Assembly: GCA_030609765.1 (NCBI GenBank)
Contig: JAUWTE010000029.1
Span: 1-13,977 of the forward strand
From: Acidobacteriota bacterium
GTDB lineage: Bacteria; Acidobacteriota; UBA890
DNA: 13,977 nucleotides
Direction: 5' to 3'
Part shown: in pieces, positions 1 to 8,355 of the stretch
Position numbering within the stretch: position 1 is the stretch's first letter
How the letters are laid out: the number at the start of each line of letters is the position of its first letter
Notes under the pieces: model-generated
The model's database searches: none
Told to the model about the DNA's origin: nothing
What the model saw: only the letters and a program-made list of their open reading frames with translations
Translations under genes and position numbers: made by a program

Positions 1-789
1 ATGGGAACTCGCCTCTTTCAGGTCGATGCGTTCACGAGCAAACCGTTCGCCGGAAACCCGGCAGCCGTCTGCATTCTCACCGAGCCCCACTCGGACACCT
101 GGATGCAGAGCGTGGCGCACGAGATGAACCTCTCGGAAACCGCGTTCGTGAGCCAGGGAGACGATGGCTTCGACCTTCGCTGGTTTACGCCGCTTCTCGA
201 GGTCGACCTTTGTGGCCACGCCACCTTGGCGACAGCCCACGTCATTTGGGAGACAGGAATCGCTCGAGCGGACAAACAGCTCAGCTTCCACACACGCAGC
301 GGCGTATTGCATGCCAGCCATCTCGGCGAATGGATCGAGCTCGACTTCCCTGCCAGCGGCGTGACCCCTGCAACCTGCAACATCGATCTCGAAGAAGCCC
401 TGGCCGTGCGCCCGGTATTCGTGGGCATGAGCGAGTTCGATTTTCTCGTTGAGGTCGAATTGGCGCAGGAGCTCCGTGACCTGCGCCCGAACATGGAACT
501 GATCCGGCAAGCCGACGCACGGGGCCTCATCGTGACGAGCCCCTCGGATCGGAAAGAATATGACTTCCTGTCACGTTTCTTTGCGCCGCAGAGCGGCGTG
601 CACGAGGACCCGGTTACGGGTTCGGCGCATTGCAGCCTGGGCCCTCACTGGGGAGAAAAGCTGGGCAAGGAAGAGATGCTCGCCTATCAGGCCAGCCGCC
701 GAGGTGGCGAAGTGCGCATTCGTTTGGGCGGAGAGCGCGTTCATCTGGGCGGTCAGGCCGTAACCGTGATGAAGGCTGAGCTTCTGTAG
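1..789 (+). CDS. PhzF family isomerase/epimerase-like protein
   Basis: This 262-residue protein has the PhzF/DapF-like double-barrel fold signatures. The N-terminal half carries VDAFTSKPFAGNPAAVC and LSETAFV, where Glu46 matches the catalytic glutamate of PhzF. It then has DLCGHATLA at about 70-78. The C-terminal half carries HEDPVTGSAHCSLGPHW, the second glycine-rich substrate loop with its acidic residue. The length is normal for the family (260-300). PhzF of phenazine synthesis isomerises trans-2,3-dihydro-3-hydroxyanthranilate, but most family members have unknown substrates. No phenazine genes are nearby, so a phz symbol is not justified. The ATG is at base 1 of the window, so neither its ribosome binding site nor a possible upstream extension can be checked. 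The family assignment is secure and the substrate is unknown. Confidence 0.93.
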   Translation: MGTRLFQVDAFTSKPFAGNPAAVCILTEPHSDTWMQSVAHEMNLSETAFVSQGDDGFDLRWFTPLLEVDLCGHATLATAHVIWETGIARADKQLSFHTRSGVLHASHLGEWIELDFPASGVTPATCNIDLEEALAVRPVFVGMSEFDFLVEVELAQELRDLRPNMELIRQADARGLIVTSPSDRKEYDFLSRFFAPQSGVHEDPVTGSAHCSLGPHWGEKLGKEEMLAYQASRRGGEVRIRLGGERVHLGGQAVTVMKAELL

Positions 790-873
790 CTCCCTACCGC
801 GCCTGCGACCTCGCTAACTTCCCTGCCACTGGCCACCCCCTACCTCCCCCGCCCGAAGTGACCAAGGGGCTCC

Positions 874-901
874 GCGTGCATCTCTACTACGAGGTGCACG
901 C
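874..901. other. Isolated 11-bp hairpin between the phzF-like gene and the efflux operon
   Basis: GCGTGCATCTC (874-884) pairs with GAGGTGCACGC (891-901) around a six-base loop TACTAC. All 11 positions pair, with one G-T wobble. No T-run follows on either strand, so it is not a standard intrinsic terminator. It lies 85 bp after the upstream stop and 108 bp before the tolC-type start. It could help end the upstream transcript, act as an operator, or fold in the operon leader. Confidence 0.5.
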
Positions 902-1008
902 AGCTTCGACACTGCCAATCGTCAAAGACTCCTGCCGAGGCCCTGCATCCTCCCGTTTTTCGTTACTATGAACAACAAATTCCATTTTCTCCAATACAGG
1001 TCAAAAAG

Positions 1009-2355
1009 ATGAGCAGACGAGCTCTTGCGCTATTTCTTGTCGCGCTCGCGATCCCGCTCCTTGGTGGAGTCGACCCAGCCGGTGCCCAATCGGCGGGACG
1101 AGCTCTCACTCTCGATCAGGCGATCGTGACAGCCGTGGAGCAGAACCATCAACTAGGCGTCGCCGACGCCGTGGTGATCCATGCCGAGGCCATGACCGAT
1201 GAGGCCAAGGCCAGCATGTATCCGCACGTGGAGCTCTGGGAAACGTTCATGCGCACCACGAATCCGGTGTACGTGTTCGGCAACAAGCTGGGGCAGGCCT
1301 CCTTTACCATGGAGGACTTCCAGCTCGACGCGCTGAACAACCCTGACCCCTACAACAACTGGAACACACGGTTGTCGGTTACCCAACCGGTCTGGACGGG
1401 AGGGCGCATCTCGCGTCACGTAGAGGCCACCGAGCATGGACAGGAGGCCACGGTTCAACAGCGGAAGAGAACTCGCCAGGAGGTCATCCACCAGGTGGTC
1501 GAGGCCTACACGGGCGCGGTTGTCGCCAACCGCCACTTGACCGTCGCCGAGGAAAGCATGAAGACCGCTCAGGCCCACGTTGCCCTGGTCGAGACCATGC
1601 GCGATGCGGGCCTGGTGGTTGAATCGGACGTGTTGCAGGCCAGGTTGCGCGCGAGCGAGGTCGAGGAGATGGTGATCCGCGCTCGTACCGCCATCGCCAT
1701 CGCCCATGCAGCCGTCAACATGACCATGGGGCGCGACCTCGGTACCCCCTTCAGCCTCCCGGAAACCATCGATGTCCCCGAGGTGCCCGACGACAACCTC
1801 GAGCAACTCATCTCTGAGGCCATGATGTCTCGCCCCGACCTCAGCGGAGCCGGTAGCCAACACGCGGCTGCCGGAAAGATGGTCGATGCCGCCCGCGCCG
1901 AATATTGGCCGACCATCGGATTTGCCGGCTCGTTCGAGATGAACGACAAGGATTTCATCGGCGCGCAGGGAACCAATTGGACGCTGGTCGGTGCTCTGCA
2001 GTGGTCGATCTTCGATCAAGCGAGGTCTGCGAGAGTTAGGCAGCAGACCGCCCAACTGCTTCAGGCAGAGCGCTCCATAAAGCTTCTCGAACAGTACATA
2101 TCCCTGCAGGTACGAGAGGCTTTCCTCGAAAGAGGGGCAGCCGAGCAGAGGCTCGAACAAGCACGGCGGTCCATCGAGCTCGCCGAGGAGAGCATTAGGA
2201 TCATTGAAAACCGATACCGCGAAGGTCTCACCACCCTAATCGAGCTCCTGGACGCAGAGACGGCGCTCACCCAGGCCCGCACTCGCGCCATCGGCGCTGG
2301 GCGCGACCTTCTGCTCAGCCAGGCAACGCTCGATCTGGCTATTGGCCGAAAGTAA
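1009..2355 (+). CDS. TolC-family outer membrane efflux protein
   Basis: The 448-residue protein begins with a clear Sec signal peptide: SRR, then a hydrophobic stretch to about residue 20, with predicted cleavage at AGA-Q27. The mature part has the outer membrane efflux protein repeats. Each half has long coiled-coil helices rich in Ala, Glu, Gln and Arg, and a strand segment such as WNTRLSVTQPVWTGGRIS. The second half repeats this with WTLVGALQWSIFDQARSARVRQQ. The C-terminal NRYREGLTTLIELLDAETALTQAR is a typical TolC-family motif. It should trimerise as the outer-membrane channel of the tripartite pump encoded by the next two genes, whose first start is 20 bp after this stop. The ribosome binding site is weak (CAGG at 997-1000). 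No convincing sigma-70 promoter is seen upstream. Confidence 0.94.
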   Translation: MSRRALALFLVALAIPLLGGVDPAGAQSAGRALTLDQAIVTAVEQNHQLGVADAVVIHAEAMTDEAKASMYPHVELWETFMRTTNPVYVFGNKLGQASFTMEDFQLDALNNPDPYNNWNTRLSVTQPVWTGGRISRHVEATEHGQEATVQQRKRTRQEVIHQVVEAYTGAVVANRHLTVAEESMKTAQAHVALVETMRDAGLVVESDVLQARLRASEVEEMVIRARTAIAIAHAAVNMTMGRDLGTPFSLPETIDVPEVPDDNLEQLISEAMMSRPDLSGAGSQHAAAGKMVDAARAEYWPTIGFAGSFEMNDKDFIGAQGTNWTLVGALQWSIFDQARSARVRQQTAQLLQAERSIKLLEQYISLQVREAFLERGAAEQRLEQARRSIELAEESIRIIENRYREGLTTLIELLDAETALTQARTRAIGAGRDLLLSQATLDLAIGRK

Positions 2356-2375
2356 GGGCGATAGGAGCAACAACG

Positions 2376-3482
2376 ATGAGTCGAGAAATGAACAGACACC
2401 GAAGCAGGAAGATCTGGGCAACTGCCCTCTTGGGACTCCTCGCAACCGCGGGGGCCGCTGCGTGCGGCAGTGACCACGAACCTGTCGCGCAGAGCGCGGT
2501 GTCCCGCGCTCCAGTGGTCGTCGATACCGCCATTGCGGAGGTTGTCGAAGTGCCGCTGATCAGCACAGCGACGGGCTCAGCGGAACCATGGCGGCGAGTT
2601 TCACCCGGCACCAAGCTGCTCGGCAGGGTGAACGAGGTTCTCGTGCGCGAGGGCGATCGGGTCGAGGAGGGGCAGCTTCTGGCCACTCTGGAGAGCCGCG
2701 ACCTGGAGGCCGCCGTGGCCCAGGCGCGGGCCTCTGTGACGATGGCCGAGGCCAGCCTCGAGAACGCCGAGGCGCAACACCGGCGCATGATCGATCTGCA
2801 CGAGCAGAAGTCGGTGACCGACAAGAACCTCGAAGACGCAACCGCCGGCTTTCGAGTGGCTCGAGCGGGCCTGGAGCTGGCGCGAGCCAATCTGGCTGCC
2901 GCCGAGGTCACCATCTCGTACGCCGAGGTGCACACTCCGTTTTCAGGGTGGGTGATCTCCAAGCTCGTCGAGCTCGGTGACATGTCCGCCCCGGGCGCCC
3001 CGATGTTCGTCATCGAGGACCTCTCTAGAATCAAGGTCACTGTGACCGTTCCTGAGGCCGAGGTGACGAGGCTCGAGGTTGGCAGCTCCGCCGAGGTGTT
3101 CATCGACGTTCTTGGCGACAAGATGGAGGCCAAAATCGATCGCGTCATGCCGGCCGGCGATCGTGCGACCAGGACATTCGCAGTACAGCTACTGCTGGAC
3201 AACCCCGACGGAGCGATCAAATCGGGGATGTTTGCGCGCGTCGGCTTTACCCATGGGACTCGTAACGCACTCGTTGTTCCAGAGACCTCGATCGTGCGTC
3301 GAGGTCAACTCGAGGGCATTCTCGTCGTCGGCTCCGATAGCGTCGCCCATCTGCGCTGGATCAAGCTCGGTCGTCATTTCGAGACGAACGTAGAGGTTCT
3401 GTCGGGCCTCGATGCAGGCGACCGTTATCTCATCTCGCCTCCCGGCACCGTCGGCGACGGCGCTCCTGTGACTGCGAGGTGA
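2376..3482 (+). CDS. RND efflux periplasmic adaptor (membrane fusion) protein, possible lipoprotein
   Basis: This 368-residue protein of the HlyD/AcrA family links the inner-membrane pump to the outer-membrane channel. A basic N-terminus and hydrophobic stretch end in AGAAACGSD. Cys30 could be lipidated, although the residue at -3 is Ala rather than Leu, so the lipobox is imperfect. The first half of the lipoyl domain is at about 83-110 (GRVNEVLVREGDRVEEGQLL). A coiled-coil hairpin rich in Ala and Glu follows (about 108-180), then the second lipoyl half (about 183-215, HTPFSGWVISKLVELGDMSA). The beta-barrel is at about 220-290 and the membrane-proximal domain (VVPETSIVRRG) runs to the end. 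AGGAG at 2363-2367, 8 bp before the ATG, fixes the start. The stop lies 4 bp before the pump gene, so the two are translationally coupled. Confidence 0.95.
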   Translation: MSREMNRHRSRKIWATALLGLLATAGAAACGSDHEPVAQSAVSRAPVVVDTAIAEVVEVPLISTATGSAEPWRRVSPGTKLLGRVNEVLVREGDRVEEGQLLATLESRDLEAAVAQARASVTMAEASLENAEAQHRRMIDLHEQKSVTDKNLEDATAGFRVARAGLELARANLAAAEVTISYAEVHTPFSGWVISKLVELGDMSAPGAPMFVIEDLSRIKVTVTVPEAEVTRLEVGSSAEVFIDVLGDKMEAKIDRVMPAGDRATRTFAVQLLLDNPDGAIKSGMFARVGFTHGTRNALVVPETSIVRRGQLEGILVVGSDSVAHLRWIKLGRHFETNVEVLSGLDAGDRYLISPPGTVGDGAPVTAR

Positions 3483-3486
3483 CCCG

Positions 3487-6400
3487 ATGATGCCCGGACT
3501 CGGACCTGCCGGCAAGATCGGCCAGATGTTCATCAACTCCAAGCTCACGCCCCTTCTCGTTATCGCCTCTCTGGCTCTGGGTGCCCTGGCCATAGCGCTG
3601 ACATCTCGCGAGGAAGAGCCACAGATCGTCGTGCCGGTAGTCGACATCTTCGTCGGACTTCCTGGAGCTTCCCCCTCCGAGGTCGAAAACCGCGTCACGA
3701 TTCCACTCGAGAAGCGTATGTGGGAGATCCCCGGTGTGGAGTACGTCTACTCCGTTTCCATGGCTGGCGTCTCGATGATCACGGTGCGCTTCTACGTTGG
3801 CGACGACGAGGAAAGAAGCCTCGTCAAGCTTTACCAGAAGCTGGCCTCGGGCATCGACAAGATGCCGCGGGGAGCGACCCCACCGCTGGTTAAATCCCGC
3901 ACCATCGATGATGTTCCCGTTCTCGCACTGACTCTCTGGAGCGATCGGTACGACGGCTACGACCTCAGACGCATCGGCACCGAGCTCCGTCGCGAGCTCG
4001 GGCGCATCGACAACGTCTCTGACGTTCAGGTAATCGGAGGCCAGCGCCGGCAGGTGGCCGTTCATCTGGACGCCGCCCGAATGGCCGGCTCCAACATCGA
4101 CCCAGGCATGGTTGCCCAGGCATTGCAGGCTCAGAATGTCACCGTGCCCTCCGGTTCATATGAAATGGGAGGGCAAGAAGTCCTCGTCGAAACCAACGCA
4201 TTCCTTGCGGACGTCGACGAGATTGCCGGCCTGGTGGTAGGCGTCTACAACAGCCGCCCCGTGTTCCTCCGTGACGTGGCCACCGTCAGCGACGGCGCAG
4301 CGGATGCCGAGGAGTACGTCTTTTTCGCCTCAGGGCCGGCCGCCGTTCACGACGCGCAGCCGATGAGCCCCACCGCCGATGTCGTTTTGCCCGGCGTCAC
4401 CTTGACCGTGGCCAAGCGCAAGGGCTCCGACGCCCACAAGATCGTCACCAGCATACTCGCGAAGATCGAGGACCTCGACGGCCGGCTCATCCCACCCGGC
4501 GTCAACGTCACCGTCACCCGCGATTATGGCGCGACCGCCAAGGAGAAGGCCGACGAGCTGCTGACTCACCTGATCGTGGCGATCATCTCAGTGAGCATCG
4601 TCATTGCCCTCTCTCTGGGATGGCGCGGAGCTCTCGTCGTGTTCATCTCGGTCCCCGTGTCATTCGCACTCACTCTGTTCATTTACTACCTATTCGGCTA
4701 CACGCTGAATCGGGTGACGCTGTTCGCTCTCATTTTCGTCACTGGAATCGTCGTCGACGATTCGATCATCATCGTCGAGAACATTGTTCGCCATCTGGCG
4801 ATGAAGAAGCTGCCCCCCCTGCAGGCAGCCATAACCGCTGTGAATGAAGTCGGTAACCCGACGATCCTCGCCACCCTCACCGTCATCGCCGCCGTCCTGC
4901 CGATGGCCTTCGTTCGCGGCCTCATGGGTCCGTACATGCGCCCGATGCCGGTTGGCGCATCGCTCGCGATGATCTTTTCACTCCTTGTCGCGCTGATCGC
5001 GGCCCCATGGTTTGCCTATCGCCTGTTGCGCAAACAGGGTGAGCACCACGAGGAGGGCTACAACCTGGAGAGCAGTCGCGTCTACAGGATCTACAGAGGC
5101 ATCCTTCTGCCCTTGCTGCAGAGCCCGCTGCGGCGCTGGAGCTTCCTCGGTATCGTGGTCGCCTTGCTGCTGGCATCCGTCGCTCTGATCCCTCTCGAGA
5201 TGGTCAGCGTCAAGATGCTGCCCTTCGACAACAAGAGTGAGGTGCAGATCATTATCGACATGCCGGAGGGCACCACGCTGGAGTCGACCACGCTGGTTGC
5301 GCGCGAGATCGCTACCTACCTGCAGACTGTCCCCGAAGTCACCGACCTGCAGATTTATGCCGGCACCGCGGCTCCCATCAATTTCAACGGCTTGGTGCGT
5401 CATTACGACTTGCGCTCGGGCGCCAACGTCGCTGACATCCAGGTCAACCTGGCCTCGAAGCATGATCGCAACGAACAGTCGCATGACATCGCCAAGCGTA
5501 TCCGGCCGCCGATTCAGGAGATCGCCGCACGTCATGGGATCGTTGCCAAGGTGCTGGAAATCCCGCCTGGCCCCCCAGTGATGTCAACCCTGGTGGCAGA
5601 GGCATACGGTCCCACCCAGGAGGCCCGGATCGATCTCGCAGCACGGATCAAGGAAATATTCGATGCCACGGAGGGCGTGGTCGACACCGATTGGTACGTG
5701 GAAGCACCCCAACCGAAGCGTGTCTTCGAGGTCGACCATGAGAAGGCGGCCCTGCATGGCGTGCCCGCTGTGGCAATCGCCAGGACGCTCCGCCTCGCTC
5801 TCGAGGGAGAAGATGTGGGAATCCTGCACATGCCCGACGAGCTCGAGCCTGTCGCCATCCGTCTTCAGCTCCCGCGTTCGGAGCGTTCGTCGACGGCAGA
5901 CCTGACCAGCATCCGACTCATGTCGATGAACGGGACGATGGTGCCGCTCTCCGAGCTTGGCCAGGTAGTGCAGACGACCGCGCCCGTGAGCCTGCACCGC
6001 AAGAACCTGCAGCCCGTTGTCTATGTCGTAGGCGAGGTGGCAGGCACCCAGGAGAGTCCGATCTACGCCATCCTCGACATGGCCGAGCGCCTGGCTGAGG
6101 TCGAGCGTCCGGACGGAACCATGATCGAGCAGTTCTATCGTGACGAGCCGCTGTCGCAAGAGCAGGCCTCGATGAAATGGGATGGGGAATGGCACATCAC
6201 GTATGAGGTGTTTCGCGATCTCGGAGCGGCTTTCGGGATCGTTCTGATTCTCATCTACATTCTCATCATCGGATGGTTCGGCTCGTTCCAAACCCCACTG
6301 ACGATGATGATCTCCATCCCGTTGGCCTTGATCGGCGTGTTGCCTGGCCACTGGCTGTTCGGCGCTTTCTTCACCGCGACGTCCATGATCGGCTTCATCG

Positions 6401-6780
6401 CGCTCGCCGGAATCATGGTGCGCAACTCGGTCTTGCTGATCGACTTCGTGAATCTGTCATTGGAGCGCGGCAAGACGCTCGGCGAGGCGGTGATCGAGGC
6501 CGGCGCGGTTCGCTTCCGCCCGATCCTGCTGACGGCGGGAACGGTGGTCGTTGGAGCCATCGTCATTCTCTTCGACCCCATTTTTGAGGGCCTTGCCATC
6601 GCCCTCATGACCGGTGCCATCGCCTCGACGGTACTGACCCTGGTCGTGGTGCCACTGGTCCACTTCATGGTCGAGAAGCGACACGACCCCCAGCCGCTCC
6701 CTCCAGCCTGGGCGGGAGCGAGCCCTGACGCCCCCGAAGAGGACGAGAACGACAACGAAGTTCCAGAGTTGGAGGACTGA
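3487..6780 (+). CDS. RND-family efflux pump, inner-membrane permease subunit
   Basis: This 1097-residue pump has the usual 12 transmembrane helices: TM1 at about 21-39, TM2-6 between 358 and 515, TM7 at 552-570 and TM8-12 between 915 and 1062. Two large periplasmic loops follow TM1 and TM7. TM4 contains GIVVDDSIIIVEN with Asp424-Asp425, the proton-relay pair. TM10 contains GIMVRNSVLLIDF, with Arg where AcrB has the relay Lys. TM11 starts at RFRPILLTAGT. The REEEPQI motif after TM1 is typical of a widespread branch annotated as multidrug or AcrB/AcrD/AcrF-like. That branch is distinct from well-studied AcrB, and its substrate cannot be inferred. The protein is somewhat longer than usual because of a Pro-rich insert near 288-304 and an acidic C-terminal tail. 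GAGG at 3476-3479 overlaps the end of the adaptor gene and precedes the ATG by 7 bp. Confidence 0.96.
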   Translation: MMPGLGPAGKIGQMFINSKLTPLLVIASLALGALAIALTSREEEPQIVVPVVDIFVGLPGASPSEVENRVTIPLEKRMWEIPGVEYVYSVSMAGVSMITVRFYVGDDEERSLVKLYQKLASGIDKMPRGATPPLVKSRTIDDVPVLALTLWSDRYDGYDLRRIGTELRRELGRIDNVSDVQVIGGQRRQVAVHLDAARMAGSNIDPGMVAQALQAQNVTVPSGSYEMGGQEVLVETNAFLADVDEIAGLVVGVYNSRPVFLRDVATVSDGAADAEEYVFFASGPAAVHDAQPMSPTADVVLPGVTLTVAKRKGSDAHKIVTSILAKIEDLDGRLIPPGVNVTVTRDYGATAKEKADELLTHLIVAIISVSIVIALSLGWRGALVVFISVPVSFALTLFIYYLFGYTLNRVTLFALIFVTGIVVDDSIIIVENIVRHLAMKKLPPLQAAITAVNEVGNPTILATLTVIAAVLPMAFVRGLMGPYMRPMPVGASLAMIFSLLVALIAAPWFAYRLLRKQGEHHEEGYNLESSRVYRIYRGILLPLLQSPLRRWSFLGIVVALLLASVALIPLEMVSVKMLPFDNKSEVQIIIDMPEGTTLESTTLVAREIATYLQTVPEVTDLQIYAGTAAPINFNGLVRHYDLRSGANVADIQVNLASKHDRNEQSHDIAKRIRPPIQEIAARHGIVAKVLEIPPGPPVMSTLVAEAYGPTQEARIDLAARIKEIFDATEGVVDTDWYVEAPQPKRVFEVDHEKAALHGVPAVAIARTLRLALEGEDVGILHMPDELEPVAIRLQLPRSERSSTADLTSIRLMSMNGTMVPLSELGQVVQTTAPVSLHRKNLQPVVYVVGEVAGTQESPIYAILDMAERLAEVERPDGTMIEQFYRDEPLSQEQASMKWDGEWHITYEVFRDLGAAFGIVLILIYILIIGWFGSFQTPLTMMISIPLALIGVLPGHWLFGAFFTATSMIGFIALAGIMVRNSVLLIDFVNLSLERGKTLGEAVIEAGAVRFRPILLTAGTVVVGAIVILFDPIFEGLAIALMTGAIASTVLTLVVVPLVHFMVEKRHDPQPLPPAWAGASPDAPEEDENDNEVPELED

Positions 6781-6785
6781 TCATC

Positions 6786-7076
6786 ATGAAGCTACTACTC
6801 ATCATCTGTTCCGGAGAGCGCAGTGCCGATGTTCAGAAAATCATCGACGCACACGAGGTGCACACGTTCACGGAGCTCGACGGATTACGTGGATCCGGGG
6901 CCACGGGGCGACATCTCGGCACCCGCGCCTACCCAGGCGCCGTGTCCCTCCTCTTCACTGCCGTTTCCGAAGACAAGGCCGCCGAGCTGATTTCCGCCCT
7001 GCGTGATTTCTCGGAGCAGTGCTCCGAGGGCGAGGGCATCCGCGTTTTCGAGATGGACGTGACCGCTGCAATCTGA
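6786..7076 (+). CDS. Small PII/DUF3240-like protein, first of a tandem pair
   Basis: This is a 96-residue soluble protein with a beta-alpha-beta-beta-alpha-beta pattern: strand LLLIICS, helix ADVQKIIDAH, a glycine-rich turn region at 33-51 (LRGSGATGRHLGTRAYPG), strand AVSLLFTAV, helix DKAAELISALRDFSEQC, and final strand GIRVFEMDV. This is the ferredoxin-like layout of PII, CutA and DUF3240 proteins. PII-like or DUF3240 genes are known next to heavy-metal RND pumps (the PII-NG group). The 33-51 segment is where a PII T-loop would sit. It contains Cys8, Cys79 and several His (23, 26, 43), which could bind metal, but that is inference. GGAGG at 6771-6775 inside the end of the pump gene supports the start. 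It probably senses or modulates the pump. The exact family is uncertain. Confidence 0.72.
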   Translation: MKLLLIICSGERSADVQKIIDAHEVHTFTELDGLRGSGATGRHLGTRAYPGAVSLLFTAVSEDKAAELISALRDFSEQCSEGEGIRVFEMDVTAAI

Positions 7077-7088
7077 AGGAGTCTGTTG

Positions 7089-7382
7089 ATGAAACAACTG
7101 ACCATCTACTGCAGTCGAGACCTCGAGAATCGCGTCGTCAACGCACTCGACCACGCAAGCCTGGAGGGCTTCCTCCGAATTGGCGGCGCGAGCGGCTCCA
7201 AGTTCTGTGATCCCGGGGAGGTACCCAGGACCATGGACTGGGAAGCAACCGTGTTTCTGGTTCCGGGTGCCGAGGACACGCAAGTTCAAGCCATAGTCAA
7301 CGAGCTGGCTGAATACGCCAGGAGCTGCGACACCTATCCCTGCCTACGGATCGCCGTGACGCCCGTCGAGCAGGTCTACTGA
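7089..7382 (+). CDS. Small PII/DUF3240-like protein, second of a tandem pair
   Basis: This 97-residue protein starts at the ATG at 7089. A TTG directly upstream could extend it by one residue, but AAGGAG at 7076-7081 is better spaced for the ATG. It has the same layout as the preceding protein and aligns with it without large gaps. Shared points are MK.L.I.CS at the start, D21, F28, G36, Ser37 or its neighbours, a helix after E-D (62-63), and Cys79/Cys80 before the last strand. It differs by carrying four Cys (8, 40, 80, 85), including SCDTYPC, and by lacking the HLGTRAYPG turn. I infer a tandem duplication with divergence. One copy may keep ligand binding while the other uses cysteines for metal or redox sensing. 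It is 12 bp after its neighbour and in the same operon. Confidence 0.72.
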   Translation: MKQLTIYCSRDLENRVVNALDHASLEGFLRIGGASGSKFCDPGEVPRTMDWEATVFLVPGAEDTQVQAIVNELAEYARSCDTYPCLRIAVTPVEQVY

Positions 7383-7426
7383 TTCGCCAAACAACCATCG
7401 AACGACAAACACCAGCAGGAAAAATC

Positions 7427-7633
7427 ATGAGCATGGAACGAATCATTCGCGCCGCCGCCGGCAGCTTCGTACTGATCAGCCTGGCGCTCGGCTACTGGGT
7501 ACACGCCGGCTTCTTCCTGTTTACCGCCTTTGTGGGGGCAAACTTGCTGCAGAGCGCGTTCACGGGACTCTGCCCTCTAGAGAACATCCTCCGCCGCGTT
7601 GGCATCGGCAGGGAGTCGGTAGACGCCTGCTAG
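7427..7633 (+). CDS. DUF2892 (YgaP-type transmembrane domain) protein
   Basis: This 68-residue membrane protein matches the DUF2892 family: MERIIRAAAGSFVLISLAL, a second hydrophobic segment HAGFFLFTAFVGANLLQSAF, then FTGLCPLENILRRVGIG. It has two transmembrane hairpin helices (about 8-24 and 27-45). The conserved CP motif (Cys49) follows the second helix, and an additional Cys68 is the last residue. In YgaP this module anchors a rhodanese domain. Stand-alone copies are common near sulfur, metal and RND efflux genes but their role is unknown. AGGA at 7417-7420 supports the ATG. A 44-bp gap follows the previous gene, so it is likely the last gene of the efflux operon. The stop is 35 bp from the convergent rpiA stop, with no hairpin terminator between them. 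Confidence 0.85.
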   Translation: MSMERIIRAAAGSFVLISLALGYWVHAGFFLFTAFVGANLLQSAFTGLCPLENILRRVGIGRESVDAC

Positions 7634-7668
7634 CGATCCGCAAGAAGCCGGCACGACCCGCAGGGGCG

Positions 7669-8355
7669 TCAGGGGCGCACCCGGTTGAGCACCCGCGCGC
7701 CGCTTTCGGCGGCAACGACAACATGGTCGGCAACACCGAGGAAGAGCCCGTGCTCGACGACCCCAGGTAGGTTGTTGATCGCGCTGGCTATTGGGTCCGG
7801 CGCACTCAGAGCTTCGCCGAAACCGCAGTCGATAATGTAGTTGCCCTGATCGGTGACGTACGGCCCTTCGCCCGTTTCTCGAAGTGTGGTACTCGCACCG
7901 AGCTCGATGAGACGCTCGCGCGTCACCTTCCAGCCAAACTGGACGACCTCGACGGGAACGGTGACACGCTCACCGAGTCGCCCGACGATCTTGGATTCGT
8001 CAACGATAATGACCACGCAAGTGCTGGCGAAGGCCACGATTTTCTCGCGGGTCAGCGCACCTCCATGCCCCTTGATGAGATCGAGCTGTGGATCAACCTC
8101 ATCGGCGCCGTCGACTGTCAGGTCCATCCTGCTGTGCTGATCCAGTGTCGACAGTGGAATCTCCAATCGCTCGGCCAGGCGTTGCGTCTGGATCGACGTG
8201 GGCACGGCAATCAGATCGGCCAGCTCGCCTGCCAGGCGACGTTCGGCCACCACCTCGGCAAAGTGCGCCGCAGTCGACCCGGTCCCCAGGCCGAGAACCT
8301 TGACATCAGCGAGGAAGTCCGCGGCGCGCTCGGCCGCAATACGCTTGAGATCCAT
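7669..8355 (-). CDS. rpiA: Ribose-5-phosphate isomerase A
   Basis: This 228-residue cytosolic enzyme interconverts ribose-5-phosphate and ribulose-5-phosphate in the pentose phosphate pathway. Diagnostic motifs are GLGTGSTAAHF near residue 20-30 (phosphate loop), DGADEVDPQLDLIKGHGGAL (catalytic Asp and substrate binding), GGALTREKIVA with the general-base Glu, and VPVEVVQFGW. E. coli RpiA is 219 residues, so the length fits. The frame is open up to an ATG at 8415, but that would add a non-conserved 20-residue basic extension and overlaps a likely -10 element. The ATG at 8355 is preceded by an AGGGGG Shine-Dalgarno-like run and starts the family homology, so I chose it. It is transcribed towards the efflux operon and divergently from the ABC gene. 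Confidence 0.96.
   Translation of the reverse strand: MDLKRIAAERAADFLADVKVLGLGTGSTAAHFAEVVAERRLAGELADLIAVPTSIQTQRLAERLEIPLSTLDQHSRMDLTVDGADEVDPQLDLIKGHGGALTREKIVAFASTCVVIIVDESKIVGRLGERVTVPVEVVQFGWKVTRERLIELGASTTLRETGEGPYVTDQGNYIIDCGFGEALSAPDPIASAINNLPGVVEHGLFLGVADHVVVAAESGARVLNRVRP

Noticed and set aside
1..789. Phenazine biosynthesis function for the PhzF-family protein
   Set aside because: No other phenazine genes are present, and most PhzF-family members belong to other or unknown pathways.
1153..2160. 335-residue open frame on the minus strand
   Set aside because: It is antisense to the TolC-family gene, which has a signal peptide and family motifs. The minus-strand protein shows no domain and no ribosome binding context.
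2339..3220. 293-residue Ser/Arg-rich open frame on the minus strand
   Set aside because: It is antisense to the adaptor gene. Its low-complexity composition is typical of a shadow frame.
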